A DNA stretch of 64,000 bases from Byssothecium circinans (lineage: Eukaryota > Ascomycota > Dothideomycetes > Pleosporales > Massarinaceae), in the NCBI GenBank assembly GCA_010015675.1, contig ML976986.1, forward strand, positions 86,313 to 150,312, written 5' to 3'. Position 1 is the stretch's first letter, and every line of letters begins with the position of its first letter. Shown here one piece after another: positions 31,903 to 43,301 of this stretch. Made by a program: the position numbers and the translations under genes. The notes under the pieces were generated by a model that was not told the DNA's origin, ran no database searches, and was given only the letters and a program-made list of their open reading frames with translations.

Positions 31903-34118
31903 ATGCCTAAGCGTCCACTTTCCACGGAGCCTACCAGCTCCCCAGCACCCAAGAGGCCCGCCAATGCCACCGCCGACGCCCAACCCGCGGGCGCACCGCC
32001 TCGAGAGCAGCCGTTGCTTGAGCCTACCGCGCAACAGCATACCGACGCAGATAGCGGTAGTGTTCAGATCGACATATCGAGCGATTCAATTGCCATGGCA
32101 GAGGCTCAGGCCGGCGGACACGCAGAGCGAGCAGCATCGAAGCCATTGGGTCGTAAGTCCGCTCTTCGAATCTCTAAAGTCGCAATCATACTAACAGACC
32201 CTTCTTAGTATCTCTGGATGGACAGCAGGTCTGTGAGACGGTAGAAGATCGTGCTCAGTCGGTGCCTGTCTCGATATACACACCGGTTCCGATCTCGACC
32301 CTGCCTGTTGCTTCTATATCGAACTTCGGGCAAGATATCTCCTTCGACAGCTCCTACCGAACTACTAGTACAGCACATGGTACTACGGCTACTAATGGCA
32401 CTGGGATTGTACAAAACTCCACGAATGCGAATGGTAGTACAAGTGCAGGTGGCCGTACAGGTACACATGCTAGTGTCGTTTTCAAAGACACCACACGTTT
32501 CCAAGTGAAACAACACCATGAATCCACCCTCATCCCCCATTACTTTGGTCCAGGTCAATGGCAGATACGCTGTCTCACCGAAAAGAGATGCGGGATTCAG
32601 AAACTCTGCGGGTACTTGGGGTTCCTGAGCACGAGCAGATTTTGGAAATGGGATTTGGGCGACCCTATTCGAAGCAAGTTCCTTCTTGAGGAATGGATTC
32701 AACAAAAGAACGCGGATTTTCTTCTTGTGGATCTCCTCCGCATCCTTTGCAATATCGACACGCCAATGGCATCGATCCTGGCATGGATAGAAAAGCTCGC
32801 CCCATGGAAACACTGGGACGACGCGAACGAGGAGTACTACCGTAGCACACGAGGCTGGCTTGCGAAGCAACTATTTCAACAACGTGATGCCCGGGCCGAC
32901 GAAGTCATGCGGGCAGCTATATTCGCAGTCTGGTTGATCCAAGGAAACCGTGAACAATTCCCGGAATCTGGTAACTTCGGATCCTCTCTATTCTGGTACA
33001 CGCCCGAAGATGTCAATAGGGCGTATATTTACCTCTACGGCCTGAAGTATAATAATATCAGGCAGGTCACGGATTGCCACAATCGCGTGTGGAGCCAGCC
33101 TGTCATCGTCGGCGCCGACATGGGGAAGAGAACCTTTCATTGCTCAAACCCAAACGCTCCTAGTCCGCTTGCGAGACGTGTACAGGCCATACAAGCTCCC
33201 TCCATGCAGGCTCCCTCCGAGGAGGAAGGGCAGGTTTTGATCAAGCGGGAGGGGGAAGACGAATCAATTGCTTCCGGGTTTGGTGGTCTGGTATCCAACT
33301 CTGTGCAACAGAACGCGAATCCTGATGATATGAACATGCGCCAGGAGCACGTCGTTGGTCAGCAATATGCTAGCCCCTTGGGTATCAGTCACCAGGAGCC
33401 CGTTGATGTGCTGCCAAACGCAAATCACGTCGACAGGCACATTCATCAAGAGCCCGACAACGCACAGTTCCATGCCGCCCCTAGTGGAGCAGGCAATGCC
33501 AATGTGCCTGGAGTCACGCAGCAGGTTACAAATCCTGTCAACACGGCCACCAACCAGCAACCCAAGGCTGGCGTGGCCCCGCAAGCTATGGACATCGCAC
33601 CCGCACGAGCTGACATGAGTCCGGCTGCTGGCGTCCAACAGCATGCCGTTCCCGAACAGGATGTGCCTATTGCACCCACGGATGTCAACTCAAACGCGGC
33701 TACTGGCAAAGAGCAAGAATCCAGGCAGAATATGCTCATCGACTTACAAGCCTGGATTTATTCGCAAGATCAGGATGCCCTTGATGAGGACCAAAATCTC
33801 GACAATCTCTTCAACGAAGCCAACGCATGTATTCAATCCATTGAACAGAATGCTTTCGACAATGCTCGCATCAAGATCAACAAATACGTATGGAGCACCA
33901 AGGTACCTGCAACGTCGCAAGGTATGAAGATGCTGGATCGCCTGGGTGCCTTGCAGTTTCAGTGCTACAACCTTGGAACTATTCCTGAATCGACTAGGAA
34001 GGAGTTCGAAGGTCTGTTTGACCAGGCTGTCCAAGCTCTTAGCATCGGTGACATCGATACTGTCAATCAACGGCGTGCAGCGATCAAGATGCGCATTCGT
34101 GCTACCAAGCAGGGTTGA
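31903..34118 (+). CDS. Lineage-specific protein with ordered core and Gln/Asn/Pro-rich region
   Basis: Exons 31903-32152 and 32209-34118 with a 56-bp intron (CTAAC branch) give 719 aa. The N-terminus (MPKRPLSTEPTSSPAPKRPA) is disordered with nuclear-localisation-like basic groups. Residues ~185-400 form an ordered, Trp-rich core: STLIPHYFGPGQWQIRCLTE, YLGFLSTSRFWKWDLGDPIR, ILAWIEKLAPWKHWDDANEE and FWYTPEDVNRAYIYLYGLKY. Residues ~430-600 are low-complexity with many Asn, Gln, Pro and Ala. The last ~110 residues are predicted helical (LQAWIYSQDQDALDEDQNLD, then TVNQRRAAIKMRIRATKQG). I recognise no family. The ATG at 31903 is preferred because frames further upstream run through the tandem repeat without an ATG. 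Confidence 0.7.
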
Positions 34119-36433
34119 TGTCAGACTATTGTCGTCAGCATGTGTGTTCTGAGGGGTAGGGGTCATACTTGATCCCAAAGAACTTGCACGAATGTAGTCA
34201 TGATGACTGATCCTTGCAAATGCATACCGTTTGGTTTTCTATAGGTGGGCGATGGTTCTTCGATGCGAATGTTTCGAACTGGAGTGTTTTTCAGAAAAGT
34301 TACGATCTGTTTCTTGCTACGTTTGACCATCTCTAGACTTATCTGTCCTCAGACTTGGATGAGATGGTCAGCTCGATTTCAAAGATAGAACTTTAATGCA
34401 TACAATTCCTCTTCAGTTCCCTCATTGCACAAGTACAGCCATGAAGTAGTTTCCTCGCCCAGGGTTATCTAATCATGTTATGGTTATACATGTGTACTTC
34501 GGTGTCCCACATCTTGATAATGCCTACTACGTGTAAAGAATCAGGGCTTGAGTACGTGTCAGTTGTGGGGCAGTCTTTTACCGAGCTCGAAGTATAGAAA
34601 GTACGGTGTTTATTGCTAGCTCTCCGCCTTCGGTCCACATGATAACGGAGTTAAATCCGTCAAATTATGTTCTAATAGGAAGTTGCTAACTCTGCGATGT
34701 TCACTAAGCCTCACCAGGTCGGGGTCTCTTGTTTCCCGTTGATACAACTTAAATATACTTCTGAAGGGGAGAAAGCTCAGAGCATAGCGCGATTAGGTAT
34801 TACAGTGTGGCATTCAATCGTCAGAGGTAAACCCTAGGTGAGCACGTTATCCATCTCTAATGCAGTTGAAAGAAAGATTTCATATTCGGTTTTTTTGCGT
34901 TTGGAAGGCTTCAGGGCTGGTCACGCGTCACGGTCAGCCGAAGCAATTAAGTCTGTCCGACATAGCCTGTTTGCCCTCGCTTCCATTTTGAGGAGTCTCT
35001 TAGACTTTGTTTGCATGTTGCCGATTGCTCTCATGTCACGCTTCAAAGCAGTGATGGGCGCCAAAATCTTGGAAACTGGGAAATTGTATTGTGTGGTTGA
35101 GTTAAAGGCGAGAAGGCATAAAGTGCGGTAGTGTGGTTTACGGGTCGAGATCACTGTGAGGCATTCTCAATTCCTGGCAGTGTTGGTGAGAAAGAGGCTG
35201 TTCGCCTAATATAACTGGATTCGTGTTTAGATTCATGGGTGCCATTTGAACGCATCCCAACTCTGTACAATATGGTATCGATCTTGACCAGACTCCTCAT
35301 AGTTTTCAGGCTATGAACTTTACCTAACCTACAGCATTAAGGGTCATAGTATCGGAGCAAGAGTAATATGACATTTCCATGTTGCGGAATTATGAAAGGT
35401 GTATCTAAATATTTAGGATTTTATAACATGACTGCACGTTTCTAATGTTAGGTGATGGTGTGTGTGTTTTTTCCAGTCAGTGATCAATATAAAGCTACCT
35501 AACTTACATTAAGACTCGAACTGCATTGAATTAGCAGAGAATTGAAACGCCCTTATATATAACAGCTCATCGATGGTTAGACCACTGACATCAATCACTT
35601 GATAGCCTCCTACATAAAAAGTCAAGCATCTCCACCCATCATCCATCAACCCATAAGCACCACAATCCCGCAATCGTTACAACCACTCTCGAACTTCGAC
35701 TCCTCCGGGGCCGAATACGTATATTCCTTGTCGTTAGCAACACTCCAGGCTCCCCCCTTTACCAAAAACCACCTTTCCCCTCTTAGCAGGTCAGTCAGTC
35801 CAACGCCAACGCCAACCCACCATGTGCAACCTTCTAGAGCTAGCAGTTGTACCAACAATCGCAAATGAGCGCGTGCCATACTATCAAGTCCACCCCAGTA
35901 CTCTCGTCAAAGAAGCGTTTGTAACCTCGAGCTCAGCCGTCTCACCAAGTCTTTCCTTCAAGATCTCGTCTCGATCAGCAAGGTAATAGTGACCCCTTAT
36001 CCCCAAACAAAGCCTCGCCCATAAACTCCCCACGATAACGAGGCTCAGTATGAGAAATAACAGGTCCACCATTACCGCTTCGTGCGATGATAAGAAAGGA
36101 CCCAGCGCTCCCGGTAACGGCCCAAGGCACGTGGCGTCCCCAGTACCTTACCGCCAGCATCAAAAGCCCAGACAGACAAACGCTCAACAGCGGGGTATTG
36201 TCATCTGTCCGCAAGTAGCGCCTGAACCAAAGAACAAAAGATATATAAAACATGACCTCCACAACCCTGACCTCCTCTTCTTCCATCTATCCCCTCACCC
36301 ACTTCCCTCCACTCTCTCCACTACATCCCCACACTCAATTCCCACCAAGCCCCTTAACCCGCACACATCCCCCCTCCTCGGTCTACAATCCCACACCAAC
36401 GAGTCGAGTCCACCACCCACCCTAGTTACCATC
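34119..36433. other. Long AT-rich intergenic region
   Basis: About 2.3 kb. From 34119 to ~35600 the sequence is AT-richer than its surroundings and holds no convincing gene; frames at 34838-35131 (plus) and 34921-35154 (minus) oppose each other and lack motifs. At 35551-35565 a TATATATA stretch is followed by a pyrimidine-rich, leader-like segment leading to the short frame listed at 35822. From ~36260 it is C/T-rich, as expected of the GH128 promoter and leader. Confidence 0.5.
35822..35986 (+). CDS. Possible 54-aa peptide, weak
   Basis: An ATG in good context (CAACCCACCATGTGC), preceded by a leader-like pyrimidine-rich stretch and a TATA-like element ~260 bp upstream, opens a 54-codon frame beginning MCNLLELAVVPTIANERVPY. 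There is no signal peptide, no family and no splice partner that I can defend. It may simply be part of an untranslated leader. Confidence 0.2.
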   Translation: MCNLLELAVVPTIANERVPYYQVHPSTLVKEAFVTSSSAVSPSLSFKISSRSAR

Positions 36434-37565
36434 ATGTTCCCCCTCCTCATAAACCTCCTAACCTTCCTCTTCCTCCTCCCCCTCGCCTCTGCCATCCCCA
36501 CCCAAGCCCAAACCCACACCCCCGAGACCCTCCCCGAAGTCGTCGGCGGCCACCGCCGCGGCGTCGCCTACAACGACGAAAAGCTCACCTGGCTCTTCAA
36601 CCAGGGCTCCAACTTCAAGACCTCCTGGATGTACAACTGGGACTCCTCCGACAACCGCGAGGGCGCGCAGCCATGGTTCGAGTACTCGCCCATGCTATGG
36701 AACGACGTCCCCGGTGCGATACGGAGTTTCAAGGCGGGCGCTGAGAAGCAGTGGAGGCAGTTTAACGGGTACATGCATGTTCTCTCGTTCAACGAGCCGG
36801 ATTTATGCGTGCCTGGGTAAGTTTAAGTTTGCTGTGCTTTTATTTCCTGCGGGTTGGTCGTTTTAGAATTCAGGGGGGGGGATGGTGAAATTGAAAGACG
36901 GGCGGGATGTTGCTGACTTTCGAGATCCTCAGGGCTGGAGCATCTTGCATCCCCATCGATACAGCCGTAAGGGTGCACAGGGAAGTCATCGATCCCCTCC
37001 GCACTTGGGGCGAGAAGATGTACATCGGTTCTCCCGCTGTCAGCAACGCCGCTGCACCCGCGGGATTGGCCTACTTGGCCGACTTCCTGAATAAGTGCGC
37101 AGGTTGCCAGATCGACTTCCTCTGCGTCCATTGTACGTTACCTGTCCATGTAAAATCCTCTCTTCTCTCCACCATCTTAGCTTCGTTCTTGTTCCTGTTA
37201 CTAACGACGCAAACAGGGTACAACGACGCCTCCAACTTCGAAGGCCTGAAATGGCACATAGGCGAAGTCCGCAAGATCTCAGGTGGCCGTGAGTAACCTC
37301 CAATTCCAATTCCAATTCCGATTCCAGTGTTTGGAGGCAGAAACTGAAGTCATATGCCGAACCCCCAGGCCCGATCTGGATAACCGAATTCGGCGTCACA
37401 GGCACCGACGACCAAATCATCGCCTTCTTCAGACAAGCCCTCCCCTGGTTGGACAGCCAGCCCGACATCCACCGATACGCGTACCTGATGGCCAAACCCG
37501 GGAAGCTCGTCAACTTGCAGGGTACGGGGCTTTCGGCTCTTGGCCAGGTGTATAATACCTTGTGA
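36434..37565 (+). CDS. Secreted GH128 (Asl1-like) endo-beta-1,3-glucanase
   Basis: Four exons (36434-36816, 36933-37132, 37217-37288, 37369-37565) give 283 aa. MFPLLINLLTFLFLLPLASA is a signal peptide. GH128 hallmarks follow: RRGVAYNDEKL, SWMYNWDSS, the acid/base Glu in VLSFNEPDLCVPG and the nucleophile Glu in PIWITEFGVTG. Other family text is GSPAVSNAAAPAGLAYLADF, IDFLCVHWYND and the terminal SALGQVYNTL. The splices rebuild CVPG-AGASCIPIDTAV, HW-YNDASNFEGLKWHI and ISGG-RPIWITEF. Family members cleave beta-1,3-glucans of fungal walls or oat-type glucans. There is no linker, carbohydrate-binding module or GPI signal, so a freely secreted single-domain enzyme is expected. Confidence 0.93.
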
Positions 37566-37999
37566 TCGGGTCGAGTGTGTCTCGGACCTGGCGTTGAATT
37601 TTTGTACTGCACGTGGGTAGGCTTATTCCATTTGACTGCGGCTGTTGGGTTTACAGCGGTGGGATCTAGATGGATGGTGGATACATTCGTCAAGGAGTAA
37701 GAAATGGAAATGGAGATGCCAAGGGTATATATAGACGGGGTATCAGTTGTCTCCAATCTGATAATCTTACTCTCCCACACGCTTTTCGTACTCATCCATG
37801 AGTTTTGCGACTCAGCCTAAGCTACTGTAACGAACTCTAGTACAGATTCTATGCTGGGGTATTGACTAATATGGAAAAACACGCACCTCCAACAGACTCC
37901 AGGACGCCAACCATCTAAACACTTTGACAAGCAACGACTCTTACTTTGGAAAGCTCATAGAAAGTTTTGAAAATATCCCGCATGCAGCTTGGAAAATAT

Positions 38000-40007
38000 T
38001 CAGTTCCTCAAGAACATTTTGTAGCTCGAGTTGTTCGTAACCTCCTCCCATGGATACCCAATAGTCCTCAGGAATTCTTTCAACTGGCTCTCCTCGCTCT
38101 GTGGACACTGAATGCCGGCGAGAATCTTGGCTACATCTCCTCCGTAGTTGCGATAGTGGAACAGACTGATGTTCATGCCCGGTTGTAGCGTATTGAGGAA
38201 CTTGAAAAGTGCGCCGCCCCGCTCGGGGAACTCGAACATGTATAAGTGTTCGTCTGCCGCGTCGCTACGGCCACCGACGAGATATCTAAAAGCGGGAAAG
38301 ATAGTCAGCAAAGCTCATCCAAGAGGTGTCAACATGCAACGTAAATGATTGCGGCGGCATTGCTCATGACCCATTCCGGGAAATTCTGAGGGACTACGCA
38401 CCGAATATGCGATTTCGCAAGCTCGTCTTTCGAGAGATCGGTCGCCGTCATGCCCTCTGCTGCCAACCGTGCAATGAGATTAGGGAGGTCGGTTGAGCGG
38501 GTCGCCGCCTTCATCTCCACACCAATAAGGATATTCGCCGCGGAGGCACTGCTGTAGCGGTAGCTGAATTCAGTGACACCCATGGGATGGACAGTTGCCA
38601 CCAGTTTTGCAAAAGCACCGGGCTTCTCGGGGATAGTAACGGATAGTAAAGCCTCCTTATTCTCACCGAGAGCAGCACGCTCAGCGACGAAGCGGAGCCG
38701 GTCGAAGTTCATGTTGGCTCCGCTGGCGACGGCCACCAGACCTCGATTCTGGTTCGGTGAGGGATTGCGCTTGACCCATTTCTTTAGACCGGCAAGGGCG
38801 AGTGCTCCTGCGGGTTCGACGATGGAGCGTGTGTCTTCAAACATATCCTTAATAGCTGCGCAGGTCTCGTCCGTGGTTACCTGCACAACTTCGTCGACCA
38901 CCTCCTGGCATATACGAAACGTCTCTTCACCCACAGTCTTGACCGCGGCACCGTCTGCGAAGAGTCCGACGTCTTTGAGCACCACGCGTTTCCCGGCCTT
39001 GAGCGATTCTACCATGGCGTTCGCATCGTAGGTTTCGACGCCGATGATCTTAACATGAGGTGCGATGCGCTTGATGTAGACGCCAGCTCCTGCAATCAAG
39101 CCTCCTCCACCTACACAGCAGAATACCGCCTCGAGGTCCTGCAAGTTTGTCTGTCGTAGTAGCTCCAACCCAATCGTGCCCTGGCCGGCGATAACGTATG
39201 GGTCGTCGAACGGCGGGATGGAGATGAGGCCGTGAAGCTTCTCTAACCGGGCAGCTTCAGCTTTGGCGGCATCGAAATCGGCGCCTAAGAGTCAAGTCAT
39301 GGTCAGCAAAAGCCATCCAAGGGATATCAGCGCATGTTGTAACACACCGTGGAGGATGACTGAGCCGCCGAGCCGCGAGACATTTTTGTGCTTGATATCG
39401 GGAGTGCCCGAGGGCATAACGATGGTCGCGGGTATGCGGAGATGTCGAGCCGAGTAAGCAACGCCTTGTGCGTGGTTTCCTATCCTATTCAGTATTGATC
39501 CAATCGTGCTTCAGTGAGGAGCCCCACCAGCACTGCAAGCGACAACGCCCTTCCACCGCTCCTCCTTTGCCAGATGTGCCATCCTGTTGTAGGCTCCCCT
39601 CAGCTTGAAGCTAAAAACTGGCTGGAGATCCTCCCGCTTTAGCAGTACATTGCACTCCAGTCGGTTACTCAGGTTCGTGGCGTGTGTGAGCGGTGTGGCC
39701 TCGACGACATCGTAGACTTTGGAGGTGAGGATGAGACGAAGATACTGTATTGCTTAGCTCCTCTACAATGAAGCCACTGTTGAAGTCATACGTCTGGGTA
39801 GCCATTCGGTAGCAGAAACGCGTCTGGAATGGTCTGCGTCTTTGGCTGGGAACTCTCAGACGGCGGGCTAGGGTTGGCCGTGTACTCTGTTAGGGCGAGA
39901 CCGGTGTGTTTCGGTGTACGGGGCGACTGGAGGCCATTGGTGCCATTGGGGCCATTGGGGCCATTTTCTGGCGTCGTTGGGCGCGAGTAGTCGGCCATTG
40001 CTGGCAT
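38000..40007 (-). CDS. ILV1: Threonine dehydratase (threonine ammonia-lyase), biosynthetic
   Basis: Five exons (39792-40007, 39528-39744, 39348-39479, 38402-39284, 38000-38285) encode 577 aa. It makes 2-oxobutanoate from threonine, the first step to isoleucine, in mitochondria. The PLP lysine is in [11 protein letters not shown], the substrate loop in [14 protein letters not shown], and the phosphate-binding glycine loop in [14 protein letters not shown]; the second splice rebuilds SAG-NHAQG exactly. Two ACT-like regulatory domains follow ([20 protein letters not shown] and [20 protein letters not shown]), the basis of feedback control by isoleucine in the family. The N-terminus has a short Asn-Gly-Pro repeat ([11 protein letters not shown]) and is not a strongly typical presequence. 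The last intron is 116 bp, the others 47-63 bp. The start at 40007 has an alternative in-frame ATG at 39998. Confidence 0.95.
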
Positions 40008-40727
40008 TGTTTATGTGCCTCTTCAGATGAGAGGAGCTCAGAAAGTCAGAGCTCGAGAAATAATTTCGATGATGTCGGTGGTCGGCGATTGTCGGAGGGC
40101 AGGCATGGCACGGATCGGCGGGGTAGTTTGTCCCGTATATGAGTTGTGCACAGTATTTTGAGGTTCCGGCCTGCATTTACTCATCGTTGGACTCGAATTC
40201 TTTTGCTTGTCTGCGAAGACATGATATTTTCCCCTTGCATTGAAGTCGTTTAGACACGCAACATCTTTCCATCTCTCTTGGCCAGCTGTCAACATGACTT
40301 GGAGCCATGCCTTCTCGCAGATGGTGGCAGACTCTGAAGAAATAATATCAGAAGAAGCAAAATACTGGGAGAGACAGCATCAAGATCAATCATCAAGGCT
40401 ATGAGAAGAAGCGACGTATCATATTTATTACCGTCCCTTGTGCTATTAGCAGCCGTCCACGAGTCCTGCCCGCTCCGTTCGAGTTGCACAATTGCCGCGA
40501 CTCAAAAAAGGCGTGAAGAGTAAGTTTATACGATTCTTGATTCTGCTGATGTTTTGTCAAAGATATAGAAATACTGCTGTGGTCATCCAATGGGTGGAGC
40601 GACGATGTTGTCGGAGTGACAATCTCGGAGAACGGCCCAAGGCGGCTAGTGGAGCGATGCACGCCATTGCATCGCCGGTAGACATTGTTTGTACGCGCAT
40701 GTCTATCTCAAGCTCCCTCACAGCATC
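40008..40727. promoter_or_regulatory. Shared divergent promoter region, ILV1 / glycosyltransferase
   Basis: 720 bp separate the two divergent start codons. No gene is seen inside; short frames lack motifs. I could not identify with confidence a general amino-acid control (Gcn4/CpcA) site for ILV1. Confidence 0.4.
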
Positions 40728-42062
40728 ATGGTGCGATTGTCGCCTGCCCGCCTGCTGTGCGCCGCCATTCTCTTATGTACCTTCTTCCTCGTCTCCTCGA
40801 TAACCAACCTGCTTCACCGTCGCCGCGGTTTTGACCCCTTCCGCGAACACCCCCCACCCGCGCAGTCGCGACCTTTCACCACCGACGTGCATTATGGCGA
40901 AGAATGCTCCCCCTTCAAGGCCGGCCTCATGGAGGATGTCGCAATCATCTTGAAGATGGGCACCGGAGACGTGGCGACACAGCTTCCTGCCTATCTGAAC
41001 CGCCTCGGCCGGTGCAAGCAAGACCTCCTCTTCTTCTCGGATCGCGCAGCCGAATACTATGGCTGGCACATCATCGACGCCCTCGGATCCCTCCGCCCCG
41101 AATACAAATACCACAACCCAGACTTTGACGTCTACGACCGTATACAGCGGGCCGAGACTACAGAGGAGAGATCGCGGGACGGATGGCGGTTGGACAAGTA
41201 CAAGCTGCTGCCCATGATGGAGCTCACATGGCGACAGCGCCCAAACAAGAATTGGTTTGTATTCCTCGAGCTGGACACGTACGTCAACTGGGACAACATG
41301 CACCGCTTCCTCTCCCACTTCGATCCGGAGACTCCCCACTACTTTGGCTCTCCCGTGTGGCCCCGCAAAAAGACCGTCTTCGCACACAGCGGCAGTGGCA
41401 TTGTGCTCTCGAGAGCCGCCCTGAACAAGCTCATGTCACGCGGCAGGATGTTCGCAGAGAACCACCATGCGCCGGGAACACATCTCTTTGGGCAGGATAT
41501 GACAAAGGAGTGCTGTGGGGATGAGGTGTTGGCTAAGGTGCTCAAGCAGAGCGGAGTCTCACTCCGCGGGTATTGGCCCATGTTTAATGGCGAGACCCCC
41601 TCCACGGCACGCTTCGGGGGAGAGCAATGGTGCGAAGCTATACTTACGCTGCACCAAATGAGCTCAGACGACTATGCTGGTCTCGAGCGCTGGGAGTCCT
41701 CACGCCGGCACCCCTCTGAGCCTCTAACATTTGAGGAGCTCTTCACGTACATTGAGCCTTCGCTGCGGGAGCGAGTGGATGACTGGACAAACATGTCTGA
41801 CAACATCATACATCGGGGAAAACACGTCTCCACCAAATCCTTCGATGCGTGCCACGCAGCGTGTATGAAGGACAGGAAATGCATACAGTTTGAGCACTTC
41901 GGAAACACCTGTCGCCTATCCCACATAATCCGCCTCGGCCATCGCCAAACCCCCGAGGGCAACACCAGATGGACGTCAGGCTGGATGATGAACCGGATGC
42001 AGGCATTCAAAAACACGCAGACGGAATGCAACGGCGCTCACTTCGTCCACGCCAACCCCTGA
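40728..42062 (+). CDS. Type II membrane glycosyltransferase (fringe/GT31-like) with PAN/apple-like tail
   Basis: Intronless, 444 aa from the ATG at 40728. Residues 1-30 (MVRLSPARLLCAAILLCTFF ...) form a signal anchor, so a Golgi lumenal enzyme is expected. Family-like elements follow: VAIILKMGTGDVATQLPAYL, LLFFSDRAAEYYGWHIIDAL, LDKYKLLPMMELTWRQRPNK, the metal-site region WFVFLELDTYVNWDNM, HYFGSPVWPRKKTVFAHSGS and CCGDEVLAKVLKQSGV. Here the usual D-D-D/D-x-D reads ELDTY. The C-terminal ~90 residues contain a Cys-rich SFDACHAACMKDRKCIQFEH ... CRLS block like a PAN/apple domain, which could bind protein or carbohydrate. The donor and acceptor sugars cannot be inferred. Confidence 0.82.
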   Translation: MVRLSPARLLCAAILLCTFFLVSSITNLLHRRRGFDPFREHPPPAQSRPFTTDVHYGEECSPFKAGLMEDVAIILKMGTGDVATQLPAYLNRLGRCKQDLLFFSDRAAEYYGWHIIDALGSLRPEYKYHNPDFDVYDRIQRAETTEERSRDGWRLDKYKLLPMMELTWRQRPNKNWFVFLELDTYVNWDNMHRFLSHFDPETPHYFGSPVWPRKKTVFAHSGSGIVLSRAALNKLMSRGRMFAENHHAPGTHLFGQDMTKECCGDEVLAKVLKQSGVSLRGYWPMFNGETPSTARFGGEQWCEAILTLHQMSSDDYAGLERWESSRRHPSEPLTFEELFTYIEPSLRERVDDWTNMSDNIIHRGKHVSTKSFDACHAACMKDRKCIQFEHFGNTCRLSHIIRLGHRQTPEGNTRWTSGWMMNRMQAFKNTQTECNGAHFVHANP

Positions 42063-42490
42063 AACGACTTTTTCACTTGACCGGCTGTTGTAAGATGAAA
42101 GATACGAGAGGCTTTTTGTACGGTTTACGGCATAGAACGGCGTTTTAGATACCCACATCCGCATCATCATCATCATCTTCATTCACGCAGCGTTTTATAC
42201 CCCTTTTGTCGGGCGGCATGTCTTCATGACATGACAGGGCTTCGGTTGCATTGTATGGCGTTGGATTCATTTTTTTCGGAAATCCTGTTTTTGATATACG
42301 ATTGGTATGCCTGTTGAAGGTCAGGTCAGGTCATTGTAATTGTTCTTCTCGGACCGGTTCCAACTATTATGTACAGCGAGTCTTGCCGATGCAAATTTTG
42401 ATTCCGACACCGTCAACCCGATATGTAGATGCTCTGGACCACTCGTGACTGTTTGTCTCAGCTTGGCCCTCCTATCTTCGCATTCCGACG
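42063..42490. other. 3' flank, short microsatellite
   Basis: No gene. A CATCATCAT run lies around 42162-42180. Confidence 0.5.
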
Positions 42491-42984
42491 ATGTTCAAGT
42501 CATCCTCACGGAGGTCTTTCGAAGGCGAGGACCGTACTTGCTACACCTTGGAGGATTGTCAGCGTCACGCTATCAACAAGCTTCAGGGAAGGCCTTTGAT
42601 TCAAATTAGAGCCTTCGATGGTTCCACATCCCCATATACAGGCCGGGGAAAAGCTGGTGGTGTTGCCTATATGTGCGTAAGGGTAAAACCGATGATTTGC
42701 TTCCGCAGTCGAAATGGGAAGGATCGTGGACTGCCTTCGAGGCAGAACAAAGTTGTATCACGTCAACTCCACTCTTTTGGTTTCTTGCCGTCCCCGATGA
42801 CAGGTTGGATCGCTACGAGTCTTTATGGCGTATCTACGTACTGTGGGATGCGGAGACTTTCTCAGAAAATGAGCAGTGCGTGACTGCGTCGGCGGAGCTT
42901 GGGTGCGATGGTGAGAGAGGTGTTTGCGTGGACGCGCGCAGGAGATGGGTTAGGGAGAGGTCGATTGGGGATGGGGACGTGTAA
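42491..42984 (+). pseudogene. Possible frameshifted gene relic of unknown family
   Basis: Two plus-strand frames carry protein-like text but do not join in one frame. The first opens at the ATG at 42491 (MFKSSSRRSFEGEDRTCYTL ... HAINKLQGRPLIQI). The second covers about 42610-42984 (KTDDLLPQSKWEGSWTAFEA, then TPLFWFLAVPDDRLDRYESL and YVLWDAETFSENEQC). The second frame is also open upstream of a lone TAG at 42607-42609. I could not find a standard intron joining them. Either one frameshift or nonsense change broke the gene, or the splicing is unusual. No family recognised. Confidence 0.3.
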
Positions 42985-43301
42985 TACTTCGTTTTGAAGA
43001 CTTAGAGGTGGTGGGAAGAATAGAAGTCCGCTCGAAGATGTAGGATTAATAGAGGAAAGAGCACAGTCCACAACGGCAAACCATAATAATGACTTTTGAA
43101 AGTTGGCCTGAAATCATACCGTTCACTGTGCTCTTTTCCCGAGTGCATCTGTGCATATACATGCAACTTTTAACCAGTTGTATAATATCCGGAGCGGGAT
43201 GAGCACGGCGACGACTCCACTAGCCCCAGAATTGATCCCGGTAAACACCCTGAACCTTAAACCTCAGTCAGTCAATCCCATATCTCCACGCAATAATGCT
43301 C

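Noticed and set aside
34838..35154. Opposing short frames in the AT-rich spacer
   Set aside because: They overlap each other on opposite strands and neither has a recognisable motif.
36050..36433. In-frame N-terminal extension of the GH128 gene
   Set aside because: It would bury the signal peptide; the ATG at 36434 gives a standard secretory start.
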